A DNA stretch of 64,000 nucleotides from Psychrobacter glacincola. GTDB lineage: Bacteria > Pseudomonadota > Gammaproteobacteria > Pseudomonadales > Moraxellaceae. The position numbers and the translations under genes were made by a program. The notes beneath the pieces are model-generated. The model saw nothing but the letters and a program-made list of their open reading frames with translations. It was not told the origin of the DNA and ran no database searches. The stretch lies in NCBI RefSeq assembly GCF_904846215.1, contig NZ_CAJGZK010000002.1, positions 186,001 to 250,000 of the forward strand, given 5' to 3'. Numbering within the stretch: position 1 is the stretch's first letter; each line of letters opens with the position of its first letter. Positions 1 to 8,151 of the stretch are shown in pieces.

Positions 1-629
1 ACTGCAAACGTCAATTCATAGGTGACCATGCCTTAACCTACCAAGGCTGTCACTCTAGAATAGAAGATAAGATACGGCTGATGACGGTTAGAGGTTGTGG
101 CATCAGAGACATTGCTGTTGTCATGTCTATCAGTATTGGTAAAGTATTGAGCACCATAGGCTCATCCGTGTATGAGATTGCGCCTAGAAAGAGCTACTAT
201 GAACGTTTAGAGGTTGATGAGTTTTGGACTTACGTGTATCGCAAGAAACGTAAAGTCTGGCTCATCTATGCTTATGACCGTGCTACCAATGAGATTGTCG
301 CTTATGTCTGGGGCAAGCGTGACTTAAAAACGGCTAAGAAGTTAAGAGCACGTCTTAAGCAGCTTAAAGTCAGTTATGACTCTATTAACATGGATAACTG
401 GGATAGCTTTATAACCGCATTTAAGACTGATAATAAACAAATTGGTAAGCAGCATACGGTAGGCATAGAAGGTAATAATTGTCGCCTAAGACACCGATTG
501 CGTCGAGCCGTTAGAAAGACCTGTTGCTTCTCAAAAAAGCTTGATAACCACTTTAAGACGTTTGATTTGGTGTTCTTTTATATCAATTATGGTTACGTCT
601 GATAACAGCATACTTTTTAGAACACCACC
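1..629 (+). mobile_element. IS1-family insertion sequence, right part
   Basis: The transposase frame ends at 602 and is followed by about 27 bp ending in CACCACC at 623-629, the position and shape expected of an IS1 right terminal inverted repeat (the mirror of a GGTGGTG left end). The left end and the target duplication lie outside the window, so the boundary is inferred. The element sits beyond the terminator of the metP-metS operon, so it does not appear to interrupt a gene in view. Confidence 0.7.
3..602 (+). CDS. IS1-family transposase, 5' end outside the window
   Basis: The reading frame is open from the first bases of the window, so the N-terminus lies off the left edge. The first visible residues (CKRQFIGDHALTYQGCHSR) match the end of the InsA-like zinc finger/HTH region fused in frame to the catalytic part. 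The catalytic DDE residues are visible as VDEFW (first Asp), NMDNW (second Asp) and GIEGNN (Glu), followed by the Arg-rich tail and the CCFSKK stretch typical of IS1 InsB. InsA-like and InsB-like parts appear as one continuous frame, without the frameshift of classical Escherichia IS1. The protein would catalyse cut-and-paste or replicative transposition of the element. Confidence 0.9.
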   Translation, partial: CKRQFIGDHALTYQGCHSRIEDKIRLMTVRGCGIRDIAVVMSISIGKVLSTIGSSVYEIAPRKSYYERLEVDEFWTYVYRKKRKVWLIYAYDRATNEIVAYVWGKRDLKTAKKLRARLKQLKVSYDSINMDNWDSFITAFKTDNKQIGKQHTVGIEGNNCRLRHRLRRAVRKTCCFSKKLDNHFKTFDLVFFYINYGYV

Positions 630-646
630 AAATATATTAAGTACAA

Positions 647-678
647 AAATGCCAGTCGGCTTACACTGACTGGCATTT
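647..678 (-). terminator. Terminator of metP-metS
   Basis: An 11-bp stem (647-657 with 668-678, core ATGCCAGTC/GACTGGCAT) with a 10-nt loop lies downstream of metS. On the minus strand it is followed by a short T tract, as expected of a Rho-independent terminator for the leftward operon. Confidence 0.8.
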
Positions 679-729
679 ACTTTTAATGATTAAAAACCTT
701 TATGCTTAAAAAATTTAATACTTGAATAC

Positions 730-861
730 TTAAAAATTATCATCTGGCACTTGACTCATTGGAACATCTGGGTTGTTTCTTAGATGTATGATGGAAGCAA
801 TCAAGCCGCCCCATATAAGTACCATTGATATAATCATAAAAATAATAGCTGAGGTGCTCAT
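730..861 (-). CDS. metS: MetS-type small subunit of methionine/alanine importer
   Basis: This 43-residue frame (begins MSTSAIIFMIISMV, ends PMSQVPDDNF) has one hydrophobic membrane segment at about residues 4-25 and a short polar tail. It starts 52 bp after the stop of the NSS transporter metP on the same strand and is preceded by AGGA about 7 nt upstream of its ATG. In Corynebacterium, MetP requires a tiny membrane protein MetS for transport, and the size, single helix and placement fit that family. Conservation was not checked; a different small NSS-associated peptide is the alternative. Confidence 0.8.
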   Translation of the reverse strand: MSTSAIIFMIISMVLIWGGLIASIIHLRNNPDVPMSQVPDDNF

Positions 862-913
862 AATAAATTCCTATTGAAATGTTAATCTATCTGCTAACTA
901 TTTAGTTTATTGG

Positions 914-2431
914 CTAGCGCGCCTCATCAATTGCACGAGCTTTATCATCTTCTTCATCATGGATACCCTTCATACGGCTTAGTATAAATGCCCCTAAACC
1001 AAAGAATACGACGGCGCCCCAACCAAATAGTAATAGGATAGTTGAAGAATAACCTTCATAAGGTGTTTTAACCAAATCAATAAACTTAAGACCCAAAGCG
1101 ATGGTAAGTACCGTTGGGGTAATAACGGTTAGCATGAATATCCAAGCGCCGCCTAATTTGATACTAGAGATACGATTGCTGTGAGCCAATAAATTTGGAA
1201 TTTTATTACGGTTAAACCAAGTAATTAATACAATTGACATTAAACCGCCAGCAACGATACCGATATTATTAGCAAAATGATCAATGACATCTACTAATAC
1301 CAATGAGCTACCAGTAGAAAATGCTGAGATAGAGATGACCGCACACACACCACATATTACCGCAACTGCTTTTTTACGTGACCAATCAAATTTTTCTTGA
1401 AAAGCAGAGATGGGTACTTCTAAAATACTGATCAGAGAGCTAATACCAGCAACGACCAAAGAGCCAAAGAATAAGAAACCAATGAAATCACCACTTGGAC
1501 CCATAGTAGAAATGATTTTAGGGAATACGAAGAACGCAAGTCCAACACCGCCGCTAGCAACTTCAGAGACATCTTGACCTGTTGATACGGCCATAAAGCC
1601 AATAGCAGCAAAGATACCAATACCTGCAATAAGCTCAAACGAAGAGTTCGCAAAACCAACTACTAAGCCGGCACCTGTTAAATTGGTATTTTTCTGTAAG
1701 TATGAGGCATATGTCACCATAATACCGAAACCTACTGATAGAGAGAAAAAGATGTGTCCATAAGCTGCTAGCCAGACGTTGGGATCTTTCATTTTCACCC
1801 AGTTTGGCTCAAAAAAGGCATTTAAGCCGACGATAGCACCCGGTAAGTTGACTGCCTTATATACCATAACGCCAAACAATACTAGCAACAACGGCAGACA
1901 AATTTTATTGGCGAGTTCCACACCTTTACGGATACCACCAAACATAATTAATATGGATAATGCCCAAACGATAACCAAACCTATGAACATCTGTGGTACA
2001 AATACGGAGGTTAAGTCTCCTGTATGTTTTACAAAGTCACTGACGAAAAAGTTCGTGGTGTCTTCACCCCATTTTTGTCCAAACGAGAAAAACATATAGC
2101 TACCAGCCCAAACAATAACGGCTGCGTAATAAATGGCTATCACGAAAGATACTAGCGTCTGCCACCACCCTACAAACTGTCCAGATGGTGAGAATTTTTT
2201 GTAAGCCCGAGGCGCTGCAGTACGATATTTATGCCCTATAATATAATCTAAAAATAATAGTGGAATACCTGCTGTCAGTAAAGCAATAAGATAAGGCACC
2301 ATAAATGCCCCACCACCATTATCATAAGCCACATAAGGAAAACGCCATATGTTACCTAAGCCTACCGCTGAGCCGATAGCGGCTATGATAAATCCAGTTC
2401 TACCAGACCAATTTTCCCTTTGCTGTGCCAT
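914..2431 (-). CDS. metP: Sodium-dependent methionine/alanine transporter (NSS family)
   Basis: This 505-residue inner-membrane protein has about 11-12 hydrophobic segments. The N-terminal signature WSGRTGFIIAAIGSAVGLGN followed by IWRFPY is the Na+/substrate-binding helix 1 of the neurotransmitter:sodium symporter family. It would import methionine and possibly alanine with sodium. The small metS follows on the same strand, which is the arrangement that favours MetP over tryptophan- or tyrosine-specific NSS members. Substrate assignment is from family and context; the NSS fold itself is clear. Confidence 0.85.
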   Translation of the reverse strand: MAQQRENWSGRTGFIIAAIGSAVGLGNIWRFPYVAYDNGGGAFMVPYLIALLTAGIPLLFLDYIIGHKYRTAAPRAYKKFSPSGQFVGWWQTLVSFVIAIYYAAVIVWAGSYMFFSFGQKWGEDTTNFFVSDFVKHTGDLTSVFVPQMFIGLVIVWALSILIMFGGIRKGVELANKICLPLLLVLFGVMVYKAVNLPGAIVGLNAFFEPNWVKMKDPNVWLAAYGHIFFSLSVGFGIMVTYASYLQKNTNLTGAGLVVGFANSSFELIAGIGIFAAIGFMAVSTGQDVSEVASGGVGLAFFVFPKIISTMGPSGDFIGFLFFGSLVVAGISSLISILEVPISAFQEKFDWSRKKAVAVICGVCAVISISAFSTGSSLVLVDVIDHFANNIGIVAGGLMSIVLITWFNRNKIPNLLAHSNRISSIKLGGAWIFMLTVITPTVLTIALGLKFIDLVKTPYEGYSSTILLLFGWGAVVFFGLGAFILSRMKGIHDEEDDKARAIDEAR

Positions 2432-2610
2432 GTACCACTCCTAAAATTTATCAATAGTCTCTTTGATCATCTTTAGTATTTGTATTAAGTTAAATGAATT
2501 GAGATAACCAAAGAGATCACAAGTCAGCTGTTAGTTAAAATAAGTTGCTGTAACCTTACTACAAACCATAAGTAAGTTTCTGCTGAGGAGCCAAAAAAGT
2601 CAAGTGGTCG

Positions 2611-2656
2611 TAAATATAACAAGCCATAACTGATTAGTTATGGCTTGTTATATTTA
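2611..2656 (-). terminator. Long perfect hairpin, probable terminator after lpxA
   Basis: A perfect 21-bp inverted repeat (2611-2631 with 2636-2656) with a 4-nt loop GATT has a GC core AAGCCATAACT/AGTTATGGCTT and A/T-rich feet. It lies between the end of the envelope operon and the start of metP. The feet give A and T runs on both sides, so it could work in either direction, but lpxA is the gene that ends next to it. Confidence 0.7.
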
Positions 2657-2730
2657 CAATTCATATCAATAAGCTTTGGTTTCGCTTGTGAATCTTTATC
2701 GAACACACTGCCTGTTTTATAACACACAAA

Positions 2731-3510
2731 TTAACGAACAACCCCGCGTCGGCTTTTCTGTAGTGAATCAATTAAAAACTCGATTTTCGGCTCTTTTGGT
2801 AGCAAATCTTGCTTTAATACTTCAAGGGCTTGCACTGTCGTTAAACCAGATCTAAAAACAACACGATAAGCTTGACGCAACACATCGATACTATCTTTAG
2901 ACCAGCCTTTGCGGCGCATGCCTTCTATGTTAAGACCGTGCGCCTTAGCAGGATTACCTGAAACCATAGTAAAGGCTGCTACATCTTTTAAGACCAACGT
3001 TGCACCACCAACCAAACTATAATCATCAATGGTACAAAACTGATGAATGCCTGAATTGCCACCGACAATAACATGATTACCAATGGTAACGTGACCGGCG
3101 ACGCCAACATTATTAGCCAATACATTATGATTACCAATTAAGCAATCGTGAGCCACATGAGTGTTGACCATGAGCAAGTTATGACTGCCAATCTTGGTCA
3201 AGCCACCATCTTGCTCAGTACCACGGTGCAAGCTACAGGCTTCACGAATGGTATTATGATCGCCAATCTCAAGCCAAGTGCGCTCACCTGCGTATTTTAA
3301 ATCTTGCGGATCTTCACCGATACTAGCAAATTGATAAAACTCATTGTATTCACCGATACGGGTCAGTCTAGTGACAACCACGTGGCGATGCAATACCGTA
3401 TGGGCACCAATCGTAACCTCATCACCGATGATACAGTAAGGGCCAATGGTTGCGGTTTCATCAATCGTAGCAGACGGTGAGATGAGTGCTGTTGGATGGA
3501 TCTGACTCAT
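2731..3510 (-). CDS. lpxA: UDP-N-acetylglucosamine O-acyltransferase
   Basis: First enzyme of lipid A synthesis; transfers a 3-hydroxyacyl chain from ACP to UDP-GlcNAc in the cytoplasm. The 259-residue protein shows left-handed beta-helix hexapeptide repeats (IGPYCI, IGDEVT, IGNHNV, IGNHVI) and the catalytic NTHVAHD motif, with His121 matching E. coli His125. The C-terminal helical domain carries GMRRKG. I chose the ATG at 3510; the longer frame begins with a TTG at 3543 and adds 11 residues that the family lacks. Last gene of the lpxD-fabZ-lpxA string. No lpxB follows, unlike the E. coli arrangement. Confidence 0.95.
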   Translation of the reverse strand: MSQIHPTALISPSATIDETATIGPYCIIGDEVTIGAHTVLHRHVVVTRLTRIGEYNEFYQFASIGEDPQDLKYAGERTWLEIGDHNTIREACSLHRGTEQDGGLTKIGSHNLLMVNTHVAHDCLIGNHNVLANNVGVAGHVTIGNHVIVGGNSGIHQFCTIDDYSLVGGATLVLKDVAAFTMVSGNPAKAHGLNIEGMRRKGWSKDSIDVLRQAYRVVFRSGLTTVQALEVLKQDLLPKEPKIEFLIDSLQKSRRGVVR

Positions 3511-3687
3511 AATAGAGGCCTTTGTATCATCGAATGCAAGCAAATTAGTAAAACAAATACAGACAGCTGAGTGGTATTAATTACCCTATAACTGTCTCTA
3601 TTAAAAAATAAAATGATGATGCTAATAAATAGATATTCACATCATGGTCTAAATATTTTATGCATTATTTCAAGTTATCCATACGGT

Positions 3688-4197
3688 TTATTGCTCTTGG
3701 CGGGCAATCATAATCTGCGCACTAACCGCAAGCTCATCTTCAACATGCACAGTACAATCGAACTTATAAATACCTTGCTTTTGCATCACAATTTTAGAGC
3801 GGATAATCAGCTGATCACCAGGGATAACACGGCGCTTAAAGCGCACTTTATCAACCCCTGCAAACAGATATAAATAGCCATCTTCTGCCGTCAATCCTGC
3901 ACTAATAAAACCAAGAACACCTGATACCTGCGCCATGCACTCAACCATTAATACGCCTGGCATAATAGGCTCATCAGGAAAATGCCCATTAAAAAACTCT
4001 TCGTTAATGGTGACGTTTTTTATGCCCGTGATACATTCACCTGGTGTACAGGCAACTATCTTATCCACCAATAAAAATGGGTAACGATGTGGCAAATAAT
4101 GTTTCAAAGTATGATAAGTTAATGGCAACGCTAACCCTTGTTCAGCCAAGCTTTTGATGTCTTCTGCTGTTGGGTTATCAATATTGCTAGTGCTCAT
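3688..4197 (-). CDS. fabZ: 3-hydroxyacyl-[acyl-carrier-protein] dehydratase
   Basis: Dehydrates 3-hydroxyacyl-ACP in type II fatty acid elongation. The 169-residue hot-dog protein carries the active-site stretch NGHFPDEPIMPG with His72 and the LMVECMAQ stretch with Glu86. Its neighbours lpxD and lpxA use the same 3-hydroxyacyl-ACP pool, so co-expression balances lipid A against phospholipid synthesis. The N-terminus is about 20 residues longer than E. coli FabZ. Confidence 0.96.
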   Translation of the reverse strand: MSTSNIDNPTAEDIKSLAEQGLALPLTYHTLKHYLPHRYPFLLVDKIVACTPGECITGIKNVTINEEFFNGHFPDEPIMPGVLMVECMAQVSGVLGFISAGLTAEDGYLYLFAGVDKVRFKRRVIPGDQLIIRSKIVMQKQGIYKFDCTVHVEDELAVSAQIMIARQEQ

Positions 4198-4310
4198 AGT
4201 AGCGCTTCCTTGCTGTATTTAAAGTCTTGCTTGAAATTAAAGCTTTGCTGGGTTTTGAATATGGCAAATAATCTAAGTATCAGTTTTCTTTAACTATGAA
4301 TCTTTAAATG

Positions 4311-5327
4311 CTAGTTGCGACCAAGCTGGCGAAAACGAACAGCAGCACGGCGCCAGTTAGCAGTTGGCATAGCAGCCGTTCCAGAAGAGTAGGATCCGGC
4401 AGTGGTGATTGACTTGGTGACCATGGTCATAGCAGACAAGGTAACATCATCTGTGATGTCAATATGACCTGTAATACCAACCGCACCGCCGATAATACAG
4501 CGTTTACCAATACTGGTACTACCCGCGATACCTGTGTGAGCAGCGATAGCCGTACCATCACCGATACGGACGTTGTGTGCCACTTGTACGAGGTTATCAA
4601 TAATAACATGATTTCCAATCACCGTATCATCGATAGCACCGCGATCAATACAGGTATGACTGCCAATGCGTACATGATTACCTATTAGTACACGCCCTAA
4701 CTGCGCAATACGTTCCCAGCCTGTGACACTAGGATTACTGGTGGGTGCAAAGCCAAAGCCTTCTGAGCCGATGCTAACCCCAGCGTACAATCTTACGTGA
4801 TGACCAACGACACAATCATGTCCTATTACCACTTGAGGTTTGATGACGCCATCTGTGCCAATGGTGGTGTTGTCTTCAACAACCACGTGAGCTTCAAGGA
4901 CACAGCGGTCACCAATCTGTACCTGCTCACCGATGACACAAAAAGCGCCGATAGTCACATGATTGCCAATAATGGCACTGTCGGCAATGACGGCTGTCGG
5001 ATGAATACCGCTAACTGAATATTGACGAGCGAAAAGTTGACTCACACTAGCATAAGCCAAATAAGGGACAGCAACGATTAAAGCCACCGTATCATTTGGC
5101 GCTTCGTTATGATGCTCTTCAGTGATGAGTACTGCACCAGCATGAGTATTGGTCAGACTAGAGAGATAATGAGGATTACTCAGAAAACTTAGCTGCCGGC
5201 AGTTTGCCGTGGTTAAATTACCAATACCCTCTAAGGATAGACGGCGCTGCTCAGGGCTAAGCTCAGCCTTGTTAAGAACAGGCTGACGCTGCTCAATCTG
5301 GGAGATGAGTTGCTCAATCGTTATCAT
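4311..5327 (-). CDS. lpxD: UDP-3-O-(3-hydroxyacyl)glucosamine N-acyltransferase
   Basis: Third step of lipid A synthesis; N-acylates UDP-3-O-acylglucosamine from acyl-ACP. From the ATG at 5327 the protein has 338 residues: an N-terminal uridine-binding domain (about 1-100), a left-handed beta-helix of hexapeptide repeats (about 105-300) and a C-terminal helix. QVAHNV places the catalytic His at 251, and GSEGFGFA is typical of LpxD. The longer frame adds a 13-residue hydrophobic stretch with no support as a coding start. It follows bamA directly rather than skp. Confidence 0.93.
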   Translation of the reverse strand: MITIEQLISQIEQRQPVLNKAELSPEQRRLSLEGIGNLTTANCRQLSFLSNPHYLSSLTNTHAGAVLITEEHHNEAPNDTVALIVAVPYLAYASVSQLFARQYSVSGIHPTAVIADSAIIGNHVTIGAFCVIGEQVQIGDRCVLEAHVVVEDNTTIGTDGVIKPQVVIGHDCVVGHHVRLYAGVSIGSEGFGFAPTSNPSVTGWERIAQLGRVLIGNHVRIGSHTCIDRGAIDDTVIGNHVIIDNLVQVAHNVRIGDGTAIAAHTGIAGSTSIGKRCIIGGAVGITGHIDITDDVTLSAMTMVTKSITTAGSYSSGTAAMPTANWRRAAVRFRQLGRN

Positions 5328-5413
5328 AGTAAGTATTAGTATTGGCATGAATAAGAGGGTCGCCAAGTTGAGATATCATCTTGACGACCGGCTAAATATA
5401 ACGAACGCTTTAT

Positions 5414-5456
5414 TTGTTTACAGGGTTAAATAATAGCAATCAAACCCTGTAAACAA
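5414..5456 (-). other. 14-bp hairpin in the bamA-lpxD gap
   Basis: Left arm 5414-5427 and right arm 5443-5456 (core TTTACAGGG/CCCTGTAAA) pair perfectly over 14 bp around a 15-nt loop. It is 10 bp beyond the bamA stop codon on the transcribed strand. There is no strong T tract, so it may be an attenuator, an RNA-processing site or a 3'-end stabiliser rather than a full terminator. Confidence 0.6.
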
Positions 5457-5466
5457 TAAGACATAA

Positions 5467-7896
5467 CTAGAAAGTGTTACCAATTTGGAACTGGACTTTC
5501 TCAGTCTCATCGTCTTCTTTATCACCGATAGGTACGGCATAGCTCAAAGAAATCGGACCAATTGGCGTATACCAAGTAACGCCTAAACCGGCACTAAAGC
5601 GCATTTTGTTGTCTTGCGTTAATAGAGTTACACCCGTATCTTCGCCGGTAGCTGGATCAATAAAGGTACGATCTTCTTTGTCAGTGGTATCAAATACCTG
5701 ACCACCTTCAGCAAACAGTACCGGACGTACTTGATCTGCCCAGTCGCCTTTAAATGGCATTGGTAAAATCAATTCAGTACCAAAGCTGACTAACGCATTA
5801 CCACCAACCTCTTCATCTTTAAAACGAACATCATCGTTTATCGCATCATTATAGCTTTGCGATTTAGGACCTAGCGTTGAGGCTTCATAGCCACGTACCG
5901 AACCATAACCACCAGCATAGAAGTTTTCATAGAAAGGTAAATTGTTACCATAGCCAAGCTTGGTATAACCGCGTGCTATCCAGTCTTTGTAAATAGGTTG
6001 GTAGATATTGCCACGATAGACCAGTTTTTGATAACTGGCATCACCCAGACCAATGGTCGCATCGACTGTATGACTCATGCCTTTATTTGGGAATACTGGG
6101 CGGTCTATGGTGCTGTAATCCCAACCGAATAGTAAGTTGTAGCTTTGATAATCATTTTTAAAGCCCGTACGACCAGAGAATTCATCTTGCTCGTTATTGA
6201 ATTTCTCGAACGTACCACCGTCATCTATGATCTGCTGAACGCTTGACACACCAAGACGGCTACCGCCACGTACTGTGGTGTTATCAACGTTTAAGCCAGC
6301 ACTTACACGTTTGGTTTCATCAACTGGATAGCTATAGTTCAGCGTCGCGCCATAAGCATCGGTAACATAGTTACTGACGTTTCTGTCGTCGTATTTGGTT
6401 TCACGGTAATAAGCGCTAATACCTTGTGATACACCATTTTCTGTGAAATACGGATCCGTATAACCCAAGCTATAAGAATCACGCGTCTCTGAGCGTGACA
6501 AAGCAGCTTTCACACGGTCACCAGTGCCCATAAAGTTGTTTTGCGTGAGATCTAACTGGAAAGTAACACCACCACTTTGTGAATAACCTGCCGCAATGGT
6601 TGAGCTACCAGACGGCTGCTCTTCAACCGTATAGTTTATATCCACTTGGTCTGGCTGATTTGGAACCGGCTTCACATCGACGTTAACATTTTTGAAGAAC
6701 CCTGTACGCATAAGACGCGTACGTGATAACTGAATTTTGTCACTAGAAGCCAGTGACCCTTCTAACTGACGCATTTCGCGGCGTAGTACTTCATCTTGGG
6801 TTTTTAAGTTACCCGTAAAATTGATACGGCGAACATAAATAGGACGTGCAGGATCAATATAGTAATCGATATCAACGACTCTGGTCTCATCATTGATACG
6901 CGGTACTGGTCTGATTTGCGCCAAATAATAGCCCTCATTACCATAACGGCTCTTTAAAGCGGCCGTGGTAGCATCAAGCTTGGCTTGTGAGTACTTTTCT
7001 TTGGCATCAAAGGTGACCAGCTCTTTTAGCTCACTGGTTTCAAAAGTCGGCTTACCTAAGAAATTAATTTCGCCAAACTGATATTGCTCGCCTTCACTAA
7101 GACTGACCTCAATAAACACACTGTTCTTATCTTCACTGATGTTGAGCACCGCATTGTCTACCGAAAAGCGCACATAACCATCATTTAGGTACAGGGCTTT
7201 TAGATTCTCTAAACTTGCCGCGAGCTTTTCTTTCGCATAACGATCAGATTTAGATAATAGACGTGTCCATGAAGACTCTTTGACTGCAAAGACTTCTTTA
7301 ATCTCTTTATCACTAAAGTGCTTATTGCCAATAACATTAATATCGACGACCTTGGCAGGCTTGCCTTCAATAAAGCGCACGTCAAGTTTGACGCGGTTAC
7401 CATCGAGCAGGGTCTGATCGACTTCAATATTACTATTATAATAACCTTGGCTAATATATTGCTGCTGCAGCTCGTTTGCAACGCCTTGCAAGGTTGCTTG
7501 CTTAAGTACATTACCCACAGCAAGACCTGCATTATTTAAGCCTTGCTCAAGCCCTTCTTTTGGGATGAGTTTGTTGCCATCAAAGTTAACTTCTGCAATC
7601 GTCGGACGTTCAATGACATCAAAGCGCAGCTTGCCACCTTCGATACGGCTTTGAATGTCAGCAAAGTTTTCTGTCGCATATAGCGCTTTGATACTGGCAG
7701 CCAGATTTGCATCATTGACCGTATCCCCTATCGAAATAGGCAGCACCGGATACAAACTATCAGGTGTTAGACGTTGTAGACCATTAAAGCCAATATCAGT
7801 GACCACAAATTCTGCGGCCTGAACCGGCATACTCATCATTGCTACAACTAACGGCAACCCAGCCGCGCTCATAAATAAAGGCGTACGCATAAACAC
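5467..7896 (-). CDS. bamA: Outer-membrane protein assembly factor BamA
   Basis: Core of the BAM complex that folds and inserts beta-barrel proteins into the outer membrane. The 809-residue protein has a Sec signal peptide with a cleavage site near VQA-AEF (residues 26-30), five POTRA domains (about 30-430) and an Omp85 barrel to the C-terminal Phe. The VRGYEA motif near residue 665 is the conserved loop-6 element that plugs the barrel. Upstream rseP and downstream lpxD on the same strand form the usual envelope-biogenesis neighbourhood. Confidence 0.96.
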   Translation of the reverse strand: MFMRTPLFMSAAGLPLVVAMMSMPVQAAEFVVTDIGFNGLQRLTPDSLYPVLPISIGDTVNDANLAASIKALYATENFADIQSRIEGGKLRFDVIERPTIAEVNFDGNKLIPKEGLEQGLNNAGLAVGNVLKQATLQGVANELQQQYISQGYYNSNIEVDQTLLDGNRVKLDVRFIEGKPAKVVDINVIGNKHFSDKEIKEVFAVKESSWTRLLSKSDRYAKEKLAASLENLKALYLNDGYVRFSVDNAVLNISEDKNSVFIEVSLSEGEQYQFGEINFLGKPTFETSELKELVTFDAKEKYSQAKLDATTAALKSRYGNEGYYLAQIRPVPRINDETRVVDIDYYIDPARPIYVRRINFTGNLKTQDEVLRREMRQLEGSLASSDKIQLSRTRLMRTGFFKNVNVDVKPVPNQPDQVDINYTVEEQPSGSSTIAAGYSQSGGVTFQLDLTQNNFMGTGDRVKAALSRSETRDSYSLGYTDPYFTENGVSQGISAYYRETKYDDRNVSNYVTDAYGATLNYSYPVDETKRVSAGLNVDNTTVRGGSRLGVSSVQQIIDDGGTFEKFNNEQDEFSGRTGFKNDYQSYNLLFGWDYSTIDRPVFPNKGMSHTVDATIGLGDASYQKLVYRGNIYQPIYKDWIARGYTKLGYGNNLPFYENFYAGGYGSVRGYEASTLGPKSQSYNDAINDDVRFKDEEVGGNALVSFGTELILPMPFKGDWADQVRPVLFAEGGQVFDTTDKEDRTFIDPATGEDTGVTLLTQDNKMRFSAGLGVTWYTPIGPISLSYAVPIGDKEDDETEKVQFQIGNTF

Positions 7897-8151
7897 TATC
7901 CGTCAATAAAAAACTTGCTTAAGTTAAGTTAAAAAGCACACTTGTCTTGTCTCTTTTGTGTGATGTTGTGAACACGCAGAGGACAGACTCAGAACACTTT
8001 ATATAAAACGCGTCATAAAATAAACTAAAAAATAAAATTAGTACAGCAGTAAGGCGATAAAAGAAATCGCTTTGCTACTGATAATCAGTGTTTGATAAGC
8101 ATAAAACCATTAGCCTATCGCATCTTACCTTGTCAGCAGTATGATATGTCA

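Noticed and set aside
8045..8092. Imperfect hairpin between rseP and bamA
   Set aside because: Arms around GGCGAT/ATCGCT pair only partly and there is no T tract; not strong enough to call.
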